Positions 49,446-59,112 of a stretch of 64,000 nucleotides of DNA are shown piece by piece; position 1 is the first letter of the stretch, and each line of letters opens with the position of its first letter. The position numbers and the translations under genes were made by a program. The notes beneath the pieces were generated by a model that did no database searches, was not told where the DNA came from, and saw only the letters and a list, made by a program, of their open reading frames with translations. The stretch is from Leptospira stimsonii (lineage in GTDB: Bacteria > Spirochaetota > Leptospiria > Leptospirales > Leptospiraceae): assembly GCF_003545885.1 (NCBI RefSeq), contig NZ_QHCT01000002.1, forward strand, positions 509,001 through 573,000, given 5' to 3'.

Positions 49446-50374
49446 AAATTCGAATCCTTAATGATATAATTGGGGCGGTTTTTTGTCTGAAGAAACATTT
49501 TCCCAATATATTCCCCTAAAATTCCGAGGACGATCAATTGAACTCCACCCATAAACAAGACACTTACCAAAACGGAAGTCCAGCCCGATACCGCTTTATC
49601 AGAAGTGAAGAATATTATAATGGCATAAAGTGCATAGATCCCCGAAAACAAGGAAAAAACCACACCCGCGATCGTCGCAAGATGCAATGGTTTTACGCTA
49701 AAGGAAGTGATTCCGTCTAACGCGAATAAAAACATCCGCTTCAGACTATATTTACTTTTACCCCAGATTCGTTTTTCAGGTTGATATTCTAGAAAACTCT
49801 TTTGAAAACCGATTCCAGTAACCATCCCTCGAATAAAAAGATTTCTTTCTTCAAATTTTTTTAAAACGTTCACGACTTTTTTATCCAGGAGTCGGAAGTC
49901 CGCCGCACCTTGATCGATGTTTAACCCGGAAAGACCGTTCAAAAGGGAATAAAATATTTTTGCAGTTACCTTTTTAAATAGACCAACGTTCTCATTGTCT
50001 AAGCGTTTTGTATAAACGATATCATTCCCTTCTTCCCATTTTTGAATTAGGGCTGGAATTAATTCCGGTGGGTGTTGTAGATCTGCGTCCAAAGAAATAA
50101 CACAATCAGCGTCAGAATGATCAAGACCAGCCTTCAGAGCAATCTGGTGACCGAAATTTTTGGAAAAGGATAAAAACCGAATCCTTGAATTTTGTGCAGA
50201 TAATTTTCGTATTTCACCCAATGTTCCGTCCGAGCTACCGTCATCCACAAAGATGATTCGATAATCGTACCTCTCCGGTATTACCGCCTCTAGACGATCA
50301 TGAAGCGCTCTTACATTGCCTTCTTCATTGAAGGAAGGAATCACGATATCGATGATCTTTTTTTTCTTTTTCAT
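49442..50374 (-). CDS. Polyprenyl-phosphate glycosyltransferase, GtrB/DPM1-like
   Basis: A 310-aa GT2 enzyme with two C-terminal membrane segments (about 228-250 and 265-285). Blocks are DIVIPSFNEEGN, FVDDGSSDGT, the DXD motif in SLDADLQHPPE, and the DQGAADFRLLD and WGKSKYS acceptor-side motifs. Family members move glucose or similar sugars from a nucleotide donor to undecaprenyl phosphate. It is followed by a methyltransferase and a GT-C-like protein, forming a Gtr-like set. Confidence 0.9.
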   Translation of the reverse strand: MKKKKKIIDIVIPSFNEEGNVRALHDRLEAVIPERYDYRIIFVDDGSSDGTLGEIRKLSAQNSRIRFLSFSKNFGHQIALKAGLDHSDADCVISLDADLQHPPELIPALIQKWEEGNDIVYTKRLDNENVGLFKKVTAKIFYSLLNGLSGLNIDQGAADFRLLDKKVVNVLKKFEERNLFIRGMVTGIGFQKSFLEYQPEKRIWGKSKYSLKRMFLFALDGITSFSVKPLHLATIAGVVFSLFSGIYALYAIIIFFTSDKAVSGWTSVLVSVLFMGGVQLIVLGILGEYIGKMFLQTKNRPNYIIKDSNL

Positions 50375-50405
50375 AATCCTGTTAAAACTAATGTATTTTT
50401 CATTT

Positions 50406-51500
50406 CTAAAAGCAGTTCATAAGTTCAACTACGTGCGAAATATCATCAATAGTATGAAAAGATGAAATCGGCAAACTTAGCGTAGTTCTATGTATCTCTT
50501 CTGATATTAAAAATTCATCATTCGAGTAATTGAGTATACCAGACATCGCCTTCTGCTTATGCGGGGGAATTGGATAATGAATCTCCGTCTTGACGTCATT
50601 CGACAAAAGATAATCCCTTAATTTATCTCTAGACTCATGTCGAATATTGAAAATATGATAAACATCAAAAGTATCCTTCGTCGTAATCGGTTTAATAAAA
50701 TCACTTTTTAGATTCTCAAGGTAAACCTGAGCCAATTTTCTTTTGTGAGCGTTCATGCTATCGAGTTTTTTTAATTTGATATTCAAAAAGGCGGCTTGCA
50801 ATTCATCAAGGCGCGAATTATAACCAACAAGATCGTTTATGTACTTAACACCGGATCCGTAATTTCTTAACTTTTTCCCAATCTCATAGTACTTTTCATT
50901 ATCCGTAACAATCGCTCCGGCGTCCCCAAGCGCACCCAAGTTCTTTGTTGGGTAAAAACTAAATCCGCTGAGATCACCAAAAGTTCCCGTATTTCTTCCT
51001 TTGTATTTGGACCCATGTGATTGAGCGCAATCTTCGATTAAAACTAAACCATTTCGCTCCTTAATCTCAAGTATAGAATCCATTTCACAGGGTTTACCAT
51101 AAAGGTGAACAACGAGGATGCCCCGAGTTTTTTTGTTTACCTTTTGTAAAATTTCAGCCGGGTCGATATTGTATGTTCGAATATCCGGCTCCACTAATAC
51201 GGGCTTTAAACCCGCATGTAATATCGCTAAAATGGACGCGATATAAGTATTGGAGGGAACGAGGATTTCAGATCCTTCCTCCAAATCCAAGGCCTTGAGC
51301 GAAATGGTAAGTGCGTCGAGTCCATTCGCAACACCGATACAAAATCGATTTCCATTATACTCGGCAAATTGTTTTTCGAAGATTTGAACTTCATTACCTA
51401 AAACATACCATCCGCTCTCGATAACTTTTGAGAGGGATTCCTTCAACTCTTCAAAGAACGGAGCGTTTACAAATCGCAAATTTTCGTAATCGATCATCAT
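50406..51500 (-). CDS. fdtB: dTDP-3-amino-3,6-dideoxyhexose transaminase (FdtB/QdtB-like)
   Basis: A 364-aa PLP-dependent enzyme of the DegT/DnrJ/EryC1 family. The internal aldimine lysine is K186 in [11 protein letters not shown]. Other family blocks are [17 protein letters not shown] and [10 protein letters not shown]. The start ATG overlaps the FdtA-like stop (ATGA), so it is coupled to the ketoisomerase and should aminate C3 of the dTDP-3-keto-6-deoxyhexose. Fuc3N or Qui3N depends on the isomerase specificity. Confidence 0.85.
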   Translation of the reverse strand: MMIDYENLRFVNAPFFEELKESLSKVIESGWYVLGNEVQIFEKQFAEYNGNRFCIGVANGLDALTISLKALDLEEGSEILVPSNTYIASILAILHAGLKPVLVEPDIRTYNIDPAEILQKVNKKTRGILVVHLYGKPCEMDSILEIKERNGLVLIEDCAQSHGSKYKGRNTGTFGDLSGFSFYPTKNLGALGDAGAIVTDNEKYYEIGKKLRNYGSGVKYINDLVGYNSRLDELQAAFLNIKLKKLDSMNAHKRKLAQVYLENLKSDFIKPITTKDTFDVYHIFNIRHESRDKLRDYLLSNDVKTEIHYPIPPHKQKAMSGILNYSNDEFLISEEIHRTTLSLPISSFHTIDDISHVVELMNCF

Positions 51501-51925
51501 TTATTTTTCTGACTAAGAATTAGAAATTCCGAGTAATCTCTAATATAATCGTTTTCACTGTAGTAATCGGATGCCACTACTAAGAGAACGCAACCTGCGG
51601 AAAAGTTTTCCATCGAATGCCAAAGCATTTTTCCTAAAATTACGCCGATATTATCCGCATTCATCATAATGCTTTGTTTCACGTTCCCGTCATCGAGGTT
51701 TAGTATAAAGCTTCCGCTAATGCAAAAAATAACCTGTTCGATTTGTTTATGTGCATGTAAACCTCGTATGCTAACTGAATTTTCTAAATTGTTTATATAG
51801 TAAACACGTTTAATTTCAAAAGGGATATCTTTCAGTTCCTCCATTATAATTAGATTCCCATCCCTGCTATCGTGTATTTTTTTTAAAACAACATAACCTG
51901 AATTTTCAACAATAATTTCGTCCAT
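51497..51925 (-). CDS. fdtA: dTDP-4-oxo-6-deoxyglucose 3,4-ketoisomerase (FdtA/QdtA-like, WxcM cupin)
   Basis: A 142-aa cupin starting at the ATG at 51925, which has GAAGGAA upstream; a TTG 4 codons earlier is an alternative. The [20 protein letters not shown] block holds the active-site histidines. It converts the RmlB product to a 3-keto isomer for transamination by the next gene. FdtA and QdtA differ by few residues, so the stereochemistry is not clear here. Confidence 0.83.
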   Translation of the reverse strand: MDEIIVENSGYVVLKKIHDSRDGNLIIMEELKDIPFEIKRVYYINNLENSVSIRGLHAHKQIEQVIFCISGSFILNLDDGNVKQSIMMNADNIGVILGKMLWHSMENFSAGCVLLVVASDYYSENDYIRDYSEFLILSQKNK

Positions 51926-52130
51926 AGGTTCCTTCAAATAAATCTAAATATCAGTTACTTTAAAATATTGTTATTTCGATCTACATTCTTATCTTGATAT
52001 CTTGTCACGTTGCGCGTCGTGTTTCGCCAAACAAAGCAAAGAGCATTGAAGAATTACGCTTTCTTCGAGTAAGTTAAGACACCGAGAAAGGAATTAAGAA
52101 TATTCATCGAGAATGAGATTTTGAATAATA

Positions 52131-53153
52131 TTAGAATAAAAAGAGTGTCTTTCTAAAATAATTTCTACCAAATATTAGAATTCGCTTTCCTAGCAAGAAT
52201 CCGAAGAGAGAAATTTTCCAAAAAGTTCCTAAGAAATAATTGAAGGAATAAAAATCATTCCTTTCCATGAATTTAAAAATTCCCTTAACACCAAGCCGCC
52301 TAAGTTTTAAATCGAAATGCGTAACCACCTCGAATAACTCACCCAAATATTCATCATAAATCTTTCTGATTTTAGAATAATCTAAACTATAATCAGAAAC
52401 GCCGGTTCCATAAATAAAATTTGAGAATAATTTGAATAAATGGAAATGATAGAATATTAAGGGCTTTCCGTTAATATATATCTTTGAATCCTCGACCCTT
52501 ACTTCATACTGCTCGATATTCCAAAGGGCGACTCCAGCTTGCTCATTATTCAATACGCATACGTTTTCATAAGTTTCCGGCCACCTGTCCAAATATTTTT
52601 GGTCACCTAATCGATCTTCTTCTACCTTATTATAACACCATTCTAAACACTGACTCTTCCAGCGCGAGAGACAACTCATTCCTAATTCGTCTCTTTTAAA
52701 ATATACCATTTGAACATTATATACCCCGTTCGCTTTGAGGTGATCAAGCCGTTTTGGAAAACGGTGGGGAATGATCATTATAGAATGATTTCCAATCTCT
52801 TCATAAATCGGCTGGACATCGGAGAAAAAATAGATGTCCGAGTCTAAATATGTTATATGATCGATTTCAGGGTTCTCATCGAGAATATAACTAGGCAAGA
52901 CCGGCGACAAAGTCCAACAGTATTCTTGCCATGTTCGATTCCCCTTGGCAATCAAAACCTCTTCGTCTTCGATATCATCCAATGAAATTATTGTGACATT
53001 CTCCAATGATTCTTTTTGAAGAAAATGAAACGCCTTAGAATCCATCGCAAGAATCCAAAGATGAAAATCCGGAAAATTACGACGAATCGATTTATACAAC
53101 GCTAGTCCAAGAGGCAGGTAGTTGTAATCGAACAATGTGCAAAGATATTTCAT
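52131..53153 (-). CDS. GT8-like glycosyltransferase
   Basis: A 340-aa enzyme with the [20 protein letters not shown] start seen in GT8-like transferases and a DXD-type motif in [12 protein letters not shown]. It also has [14 protein letters not shown] and [14 protein letters not shown], which are typical for nucleotide-sugar and acceptor handling in this group. The C-terminal region is basic. The next gene upstream (TIGR04325) ends 6 nt before its start. Donor and acceptor unknown. Confidence 0.75.
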   Translation of the reverse strand: MKYLCTLFDYNYLPLGLALYKSIRRNFPDFHLWILAMDSKAFHFLQKESLENVTIISLDDIEDEEVLIAKGNRTWQEYCWTLSPVLPSYILDENPEIDHITYLDSDIYFFSDVQPIYEEIGNHSIMIIPHRFPKRLDHLKANGVYNVQMVYFKRDELGMSCLSRWKSQCLEWCYNKVEEDRLGDQKYLDRWPETYENVCVLNNEQAGVALWNIEQYEVRVEDSKIYINGKPLIFYHFHLFKLFSNFIYGTGVSDYSLDYSKIRKIYDEYLGELFEVVTHFDLKLRRLGVKGIFKFMERNDFYSFNYFLGTFWKISLFGFLLGKRILIFGRNYFRKTLFLF

Positions 53154-53159
53154 AATTTT

Positions 53160-54014
53160 CTAACTCTTGATCTCGAAAAAAAAGCCCATCTCCCTGGTTG
53201 GAATTCCATTTATAGCATCGGTTGCTTGCAAATGGCTCCGAAAATCGAACAATAAATTATACTTTTTTTCAAAACGCGATAGGAATTCATCGATATTGAA
53301 AAACCAAGCAGGATAGGATGCGTCGTAAATTTCCGGAGGTACCTTTTGAACCGAAACGATCGATTTCGGTAAATCAATGAAATAGGTTCTATCGATTAGA
53401 ATGAAAGGAAAATCATATTCTAATATCCGATCGATATGCGCAAACGAATTCTCGATATAGGGTAACGAGCTAGACGCTAAGAATAAATTTACTTTATGGT
53501 CTTTCGCGCATACTTCGATTGAATCGTAAAAATTTAAAGTAGAATCCTGAAAGAATAAATTTCCTTCTCTTACGAAATCAGCTTGTTCTACAATACTCCA
53601 GGATCGATCTTTAATAGTTTCCAAAAATATTCGATTCTGAAAATAACTACTCCCTAACGAACCACCAAAGTCCAGAACATGCAATTGTCCATCTGAACGA
53701 TTACTGACATAAAGTAAAGTCGTAGCGAGCGGCCAAGAATACTGAATTTTATCGAACAAGACCGAATCTCGTTCGTACGCCGCCTCTCCATTCTTAACTT
53801 TTAATATTGCGTTTTTGCATTTTTCGAGAATCTTTTCAGAATCATAGGTTCCACAGAGCTTTGCGGCTTCTTCCCAACGATCGAAAACACCCTCAAAGCC
53901 TGCGTGACGTAAACGTTCTTGTCCCATCAGTTTCCGGGCGAGCTTGAATATGATCTTCCCAAAATCGAAAAATATGGGGGGCACTACTTTTCTTAAAATT
54001 TTTATTAAATACAT
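53160..54014 (-). CDS. TIGR04325-family putative methyltransferase (LIC12133-like)
   Basis: A 284-aa protein that fits TIGR04325, a family named after a protein of a Leptospira O-antigen locus. The SAM-binding loop reads LHVLDFGGSLGSSYFQNR. The start has an RLRHAGFEGVFDRWEEA block typical of the family, and the C-terminus has PAWFFN. It is AT-rich and sits between transferase genes. The substrate is not known; polysaccharide methylation is the usual guess. Confidence 0.82.
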   Translation of the reverse strand: MYLIKILRKVVPPIFFDFGKIIFKLARKLMGQERLRHAGFEGVFDRWEEAAKLCGTYDSEKILEKCKNAILKVKNGEAAYERDSVLFDKIQYSWPLATTLLYVSNRSDGQLHVLDFGGSLGSSYFQNRIFLETIKDRSWSIVEQADFVREGNLFFQDSTLNFYDSIEVCAKDHKVNLFLASSSLPYIENSFAHIDRILEYDFPFILIDRTYFIDLPKSIVSVQKVPPEIYDASYPAWFFNIDEFLSRFEKKYNLLFDFRSHLQATDAINGIPTREMGFFFEIKS

Positions 54015-54100
54015 TTCCTGTTATTAATCTGAATGATGCAGATCATGATTCTTAGGTTCAAAAGAAAGTTAATTCCAAAAGAGGTTAATCGTCCCACCAA

Positions 54101-55036
54101 TCAACGTTTCAATTTCCGAACGAATGGTAGAATCCTGAGAAGAATACGGGTTAGTTTCCCAAATATCCTTTTACTATAATTTTGTTTATTCAGATTTCGA
54201 AAATAATCCTTATATAAATTCTTGACTTTGGAATTTTCCTTAAAAGCAATCGTTTCAATTTCAATCGGGGTTTCACTCAAAACAACATCATATTCGTCAG
54301 TCGTGGCACAGTGTATTCCGGAGGCGTCTAAGCCAATATTTTGGACAAGCGATCGACCGGGATATAAAGTTAGAAGATTTAACAGGAACGCGGAAGCATT
54401 CCATCGGATTGCCCATGAATCGTTTCTCCCCTCGATTTGGTCTTTTAACATTTGAGTGTACGGATACGAACCGCCGAAATCGAATTCTTTCGTAAGATTC
54501 TGAGAGACCAAAGCGGTCATAAGTTTTTTTCCATCATGTTCGAAGAGATCCCAACCTCGTTTCCATGTAGCCCATCCCCAACAATCTGCACCTCTTAGAA
54601 AATAGGTTTCAGGGGTTTTACCCTTTAATGGCAAACGATAAGCATGAATCGAAATCACGCTTTCTTCGCGTTCATATTTTTCCAATCCTTCATTCAGATA
54701 CATTAAGAAATATTTCGACGTTACCATATCGTCTTCTAGGACAATAACTCTACCAAATTTCTCAATAAGGTCCGTCACTCCCGCAATTATCGAATTTGCT
54801 AAACCTACATTGAACTCTTTTTCAATAACCGTAACCTTCTTAAATCCTTTGATACTCTTCACTATGGCTTTAACTTGATTTACTTTTTCAAGATGTCCTT
54901 CTGACTTAGGCCCATCACAAAAAACAAATAATTCAGATTGATCTGCATAACGGTTTTGACTCAGTGACTCAATCGTCGCCTTTGTATGATTCGGTCTATT
55001 ATAAACGAAAAGTGCGATCGGTGCGAGGTTTATCAT
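54101..55036 (-). CDS. Putative sugar transferase, GT-A type
   Basis: A 311-aa GT-A protein with APIALFVYNRPNHT at the start, VIVLEDDMVTSKYFL with the E-D-D metal site, and ADCWGWATWKRGWDLF, a pattern seen in sugar-transferase-like proteins of O-antigen loci. The C-terminus is basic and hydrophobic. I cannot assign a donor. It starts 12 nt after Wzx. Confidence 0.75.
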   Translation of the reverse strand: MINLAPIALFVYNRPNHTKATIESLSQNRYADQSELFVFCDGPKSEGHLEKVNQVKAIVKSIKGFKKVTVIEKEFNVGLANSIIAGVTDLIEKFGRVIVLEDDMVTSKYFLMYLNEGLEKYEREESVISIHAYRLPLKGKTPETYFLRGADCWGWATWKRGWDLFEHDGKKLMTALVSQNLTKEFDFGGSYPYTQMLKDQIEGRNDSWAIRWNASAFLLNLLTLYPGRSLVQNIGLDASGIHCATTDEYDVVLSETPIEIETIAFKENSKVKNLYKDYFRNLNKQNYSKRIFGKLTRILLRILPFVRKLKR

Positions 55037-55047
55037 ATCAGAAGAGA

Positions 55048-56388
55048 TTAAGATAAAGATTTCCTAAAGTTATGCAGTTGGAAGAAAATTTTCCAAAAGA
55101 ACATTGATTCTAATTGAATGAAGAATATCTCACGAGTTCTTTTGAACAATAAATTAAATAACATGCTTGCGATAAACTGAGATATAACGGTCGCGATCGC
55201 GGCTCCTTTTATCCCATAGACAGGAATTAAAAAATAATTCAAAACAATATTTGAAAAACAACCCAATAAACTTTTATACAATTCTCCTCTTTGAAGATTT
55301 TCAGTTAAATAGTAACGACTACTTGCAACGCCTAAAAAGACAAAAACTCCCGCCCATATATGAATCGATAAGATAATACCTGCCTCCGAATACTTTTTAC
55401 CAAAAAGAGCCTGTATGATCGGATCCGATAAAAAAGTCATCGGAATCGCAATCATTAGTGATAAGATAAACATGAAAGAATGCAAGAGTCGTAGCCGATC
55501 CAAATACAGGTTTTGATTGAATTGCTTCGCTTTTAAGATTGCCGGGAAAATGGATGAAACGATTGTCATGGGGATAAAATACCATACTTCGCTTATCTTA
55601 ACGGCCGCAGTATAGACCCCCACGGCTTCGTCCCCCATCATTTGTCCGATCATAATCTGATCGATCCTCATATAAACGATAACGGCAAGACCAGAAAGCA
55701 ACAACATCCAACTATTTCTAAGAAGCGATTCTGCACGTTTCCAATTTGCGTGCCTTACTGAGAATCTCTGGTTATGAAGATTGTATAAAAAATAGTAACC
55801 GAGTAAGTTAATGAGTGATTCGATAAGACCAAGCCATATAAAGGCAAAGATCCCGAAACCTTTCAAAATCAACAAAACCCGAAATCCAGAAAATACAAAG
55901 AAAAGAGAATTCTCCAACCAGACGAAATATTTTGTTATAACCTCCGCTTCATACCAATATTTAACAACGCTTATCGCTCGAAGGCTTAGCGTAAAACCCA
56001 CTAAAAACACCATCCAAAAAACATCAGACTCATTCGGTCTTAGGAAAAGAATTAAAATAAGACTTATTCCGTAAGCCGCTATTCCTGCAAAAAACTGCAA
56101 AACGAAAGATGTAGAAATAATCTCCGCTTTTGAATTCTGATCCTTTATCAATTCGCGAACTACGATACCATCCAAACCCAAATTTGTAAAACTACCGATG
56201 AGGGCAATATACGCGATCACATAATTCAACTTCCCATAATCATCCGGACCAAAATAACGAGCTATCCAAACTCCTAATAACATCCCCATCCCCATTCTAA
56301 AGAATTTATCAAAGAAAAGCCAGCCACTGTTCTTTAAAATTTTTTCCAGGTTAGGATATTTAGAATAAACTTTCTTAAGCAGACTCAT
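55048..56388 (-). CDS. wzx: O-antigen flippase Wzx
   Basis: A 446-aa polytopic membrane protein with about 12 hydrophobic segments, of the polysaccharide-biosynthesis (PST/MATE-like) family. Typical features are the N-terminal GWLFFDKFFRMGMGMLLGVWIARYFGPDDYG block and the central GLAVIVYMRIDQIMIG. It would move undecaprenyl-linked repeat units to the periplasmic face. Wzy and the initiating transferase follow upstream in the same operon, so assembly is Wzx/Wzy-dependent. Confidence 0.88.
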   Translation of the reverse strand: MSLLKKVYSKYPNLEKILKNSGWLFFDKFFRMGMGMLLGVWIARYFGPDDYGKLNYVIAYIALIGSFTNLGLDGIVVRELIKDQNSKAEIISTSFVLQFFAGIAAYGISLILILFLRPNESDVFWMVFLVGFTLSLRAISVVKYWYEAEVITKYFVWLENSLFFVFSGFRVLLILKGFGIFAFIWLGLIESLINLLGYYFLYNLHNQRFSVRHANWKRAESLLRNSWMLLLSGLAVIVYMRIDQIMIGQMMGDEAVGVYTAAVKISEVWYFIPMTIVSSIFPAILKAKQFNQNLYLDRLRLLHSFMFILSLMIAIPMTFLSDPIIQALFGKKYSEAGIILSIHIWAGVFVFLGVASSRYYLTENLQRGELYKSLLGCFSNIVLNYFLIPVYGIKGAAIATVISQFIASMLFNLLFKRTREIFFIQLESMFFWKIFFQLHNFRKSLS

Positions 56389-56459
56389 TCTTTGACTTTA
56401 ATCACTTTAAAATATAGGATCATTAACCTTTCGAGGAACTAGATAAGCAATTGCGGAAG

Positions 56460-57752
56460 TTACAAACGCCAAAAAATGAAAAGAAAGAGAATCGTCTGTG
56501 GAACCTGTTCCGCTAAGACCGGTTTAAAAAGACCAAATATTCCAATAAACAAGAGAGAAGACAAGAGGGACAATTGATACGGATTTAAGGAAATAAAAGA
56601 TCGGGAGAACTTAGCTACACAAAATCCGAAGAGGATTCCCATAAATACCGTAAAAGGAATTCCACCATCCTTATAGAGTGTAAATAAGACAGAGCCGAAA
56701 GCATTATACTCTTTTGCTCGCCCATCGGCGCCATAACCTAACAATCTATTTTTACTCAAATACCCCCCGATCAAATCTGCCTGTATTTGAAAATGATAAG
56801 GAATTCTAATTAATGCCATTAAAAATGAGACCGTGCTTTCTATACCTCCTATAGACGCCCTCCCGTAGGTTCGTTCGTGGATTATTGATTCCCTACTATT
56901 TAACTCGGAATCAAATATCGAAAAAGATTCCGTATGATAATCAATTACGTATGTATTAACAAATTCATTGAAATCGAACTTCCGCTCTTTATTCCTCAAT
57001 GCACCCACGAAAAATATTAAAGTAAAAATCGCTAAAATAGCGAACACTCTTCCGAAAGTGAAGGAACGTAAAACCGACCTAATATCCCTAAAGGTCTTTA
57101 TAAATAAAATAAAAAGAAGTGAAATTAAAATATAATAAAACCCAAACCGCCCTAAGAACATCAACGTTTCCATTGCCACCAACGCGAAAGACAAAGAAAG
57201 AACCCTAACCTTTTTCAAACGCAAATAGAAAGCAGTCCCAAGAAATAAGGAAGCGAAAACAATCGGAGTAATCAGCAAAGAGTAGTAGTAAAGATACTTA
57301 TTTTTTCCGAATAAAATAGATTCCCCATTTAAGCCATATGCCGCCGACCTAAAAAGGGCCGGTGATAAAGCATCCGGCCGCAAGTTTAGATAAACTGATT
57401 TCAGAAAAAGAAATAAAACGATCGGAAAAATACAAAAAAGCAAAAATAGAAAAAATAACCTTTCTTTCTGCTTAAGTAAAATCCGAAATCTACTCAAAGG
57501 ACGCCGAAATATGATCCTCGAACTCGAGAATCTATACAGACCAGCCCCGATCGTAAGCGAGGACAAAAGCATTATATAAAGATAATACGTGAAATCCGAA
57601 GGAATAAACAATCCCGTCAAAGAAAGCGAGGAAATAAACATCCAAAAAAACCAATAGGATTGAACCAATAAGAGAACCAAGCCGGTCTTCTTTAGTAAGA
57701 GGTATGAAAGGGTAATATTTAAAATTCCGAAAGCGAAAATGATTAGCGACAT
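56460..57752 (-). CDS. wzy: O-antigen polymerase Wzy (probable)
   Basis: A 430-aa protein starting at the ATG at 57752 (a TTG 3 codons upstream is also possible), with about 11 to 12 hydrophobic segments. It has a long external loop between them (around residues 255-330, containing NTYVIDYHTESFSIFDSEL), the layout of Wzy polymerases, which have little sequence conservation. The position between Wzx and the initiating phosphosugar transferase supports the call. Confidence 0.72.
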   Translation of the reverse strand: MSLIIFAFGILNITLSYLLLKKTGLVLLLVQSYWFFWMFISSLSLTGLFIPSDFTYYLYIMLLSSLTIGAGLYRFSSSRIIFRRPLSRFRILLKQKERLFFLFLLFCIFPIVLFLFLKSVYLNLRPDALSPALFRSAAYGLNGESILFGKNKYLYYYSLLITPIVFASLFLGTAFYLRLKKVRVLSLSFALVAMETLMFLGRFGFYYILISLLFILFIKTFRDIRSVLRSFTFGRVFAILAIFTLIFFVGALRNKERKFDFNEFVNTYVIDYHTESFSIFDSELNSRESIIHERTYGRASIGGIESTVSFLMALIRIPYHFQIQADLIGGYLSKNRLLGYGADGRAKEYNAFGSVLFTLYKDGGIPFTVFMGILFGFCVAKFSRSFISLNPYQLSLLSSLLFIGIFGLFKPVLAEQVPQTILFLFIFWRL

Positions 57753-57798
57753 AGACTCCAAACCGTATTTCTAAAGCATTTGTTTATTTTTTTAATAT

Positions 57799-59076
57799 TC
57801 ATCGAGAGCCAAAGCCTGTTACAATCGTTTTGATCGTTTTAAAAGTAATAAGCATATCGAGCCAAAATGAAAAATTCTTAATATAATAAAAATCATATTC
57901 CAACTTTACGTTCATTCCTTCGACTTCGGCGGCATATCCTTGTTCCACTTGTGCCCAACCAGTGATACCGGGACGCACAATGTGTCGATAGCTAAAGAAC
58001 GGTACTTCCTTTTCATACCATTGAGAAAGTTCGTATGATTCCGGTCGCGGTCCAATAAAACTCATTGATCCAAACAATACATTGAATAACTGCGGTAATT
58101 CATCGATTCTATATTTTCGAATAAATTTACCAAATCTCGTGATCCTTGGATCAGCCGGGCCTTCCGTAAATTTCTGCCCTCTTATATCCGAATACATACT
58201 TCGGAACTTATACATGGTAAAAATTTTACCTCTGTAACCCATTCTTTTCTGACGAAAGATCGCAGGTCCAGAACTTTCAATCTTAATAATCAGCGCCGTG
58301 ATTGCCAAAAAAGGAAGGATCAATGGAATTAGGATGAGGCAGGCAAACAGATCGATCGTTCTTTTCAGAAACCCATAAAACTGCGAAGGGAGAAGCGAAC
58401 CGAAATCATTCTCCGAAAGATGATGGATCTTTACTCTTCCCGTTAGCGCTTCTTTGATCTGTTTTGTGTGGTAGACTGGAATTCCGGAAAGTGTACATTT
58501 TGCTAAAAACCTTTCAAATTCCGGAGTTAATTCATCCGAAGTCAAATCTGCAACCACTGCGTCGTATTCTTGGTTCTTTAACGAGGGCTCATCCAAAGGA
58601 TAGAATTCCGCGCCGTGTGTATTCTCCATCGTCTTTGCAGAACCCAAAGGAATAAATGCGATCTTGAGAATTCTATAACGATGTCCGATAAAATAACCGG
58701 AAAAACACCAAGCCAAAGTGATCACATAAGCCGCGGTCAGAACCTGACTACTATACGACTTGCGAATGAAGAAGAAATAAGCGATAATCAATGCGTATGC
58801 AAAGGTAACGATCGGAAAAATGTAACCAGAGGATTGAGCGACCGGAAATTTAAAAATTTTCCGCAGAGAAATCACAGAAAAAGAAAAAGAAAATATGCTA
58901 GCAACGATCGTATTGAAATTATTTTCATAAAAGAGGATTTCTTTATTCCAACCTAAGACAAATCCTAGGGTGATATAGATCCCGGAAATCAAAAGCAACC
59001 AGCCTATAAGAATCTGAAACGACAGACTGAGAAAGAATTGTTCGTAAATTTTAGAATGTCGGCGCTCGTAATTCAT
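57799..59076 (-). CDS. Undecaprenyl-phosphate sugar-1-phosphate transferase (WbaP/WcaJ-like)
   Basis: A 425-aa polyprenyl phosphosugar transferase. The N-terminal part has about four membrane segments, then a soluble domain, then the C-terminal catalytic domain (about 245-425) with a membrane re-entrant segment, KFRSMYSD, DPRITRFGKFIRKYRIDELPQ, FIGPRPE and RPGITGWAQV. It would load the first sugar phosphate on the carrier lipid to begin each repeat unit. Whether the donor is a hexose or HexNAc cannot be told from sequence; the nearby UDP-HexNAc genes favour the latter. Confidence 0.9.
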   Translation of the reverse strand: MNYERRHSKIYEQFFLSLSFQILIGWLLLISGIYITLGFVLGWNKEILFYENNFNTIVASIFSFSFSVISLRKIFKFPVAQSSGYIFPIVTFAYALIIAYFFFIRKSYSSQVLTAAYVITLAWCFSGYFIGHRYRILKIAFIPLGSAKTMENTHGAEFYPLDEPSLKNQEYDAVVADLTSDELTPEFERFLAKCTLSGIPVYHTKQIKEALTGRVKIHHLSENDFGSLLPSQFYGFLKRTIDLFACLILIPLILPFLAITALIIKIESSGPAIFRQKRMGYRGKIFTMYKFRSMYSDIRGQKFTEGPADPRITRFGKFIRKYRIDELPQLFNVLFGSMSFIGPRPESYELSQWYEKEVPFFSYRHIVRPGITGWAQVEQGYAAEVEGMNVKLEYDFYYIKNFSFWLDMLITFKTIKTIVTGFGSR

Positions 59077-59112
59077 GGATATTTTTTTAGTAAAGTAAAA
59101 TCATTGAATAGA

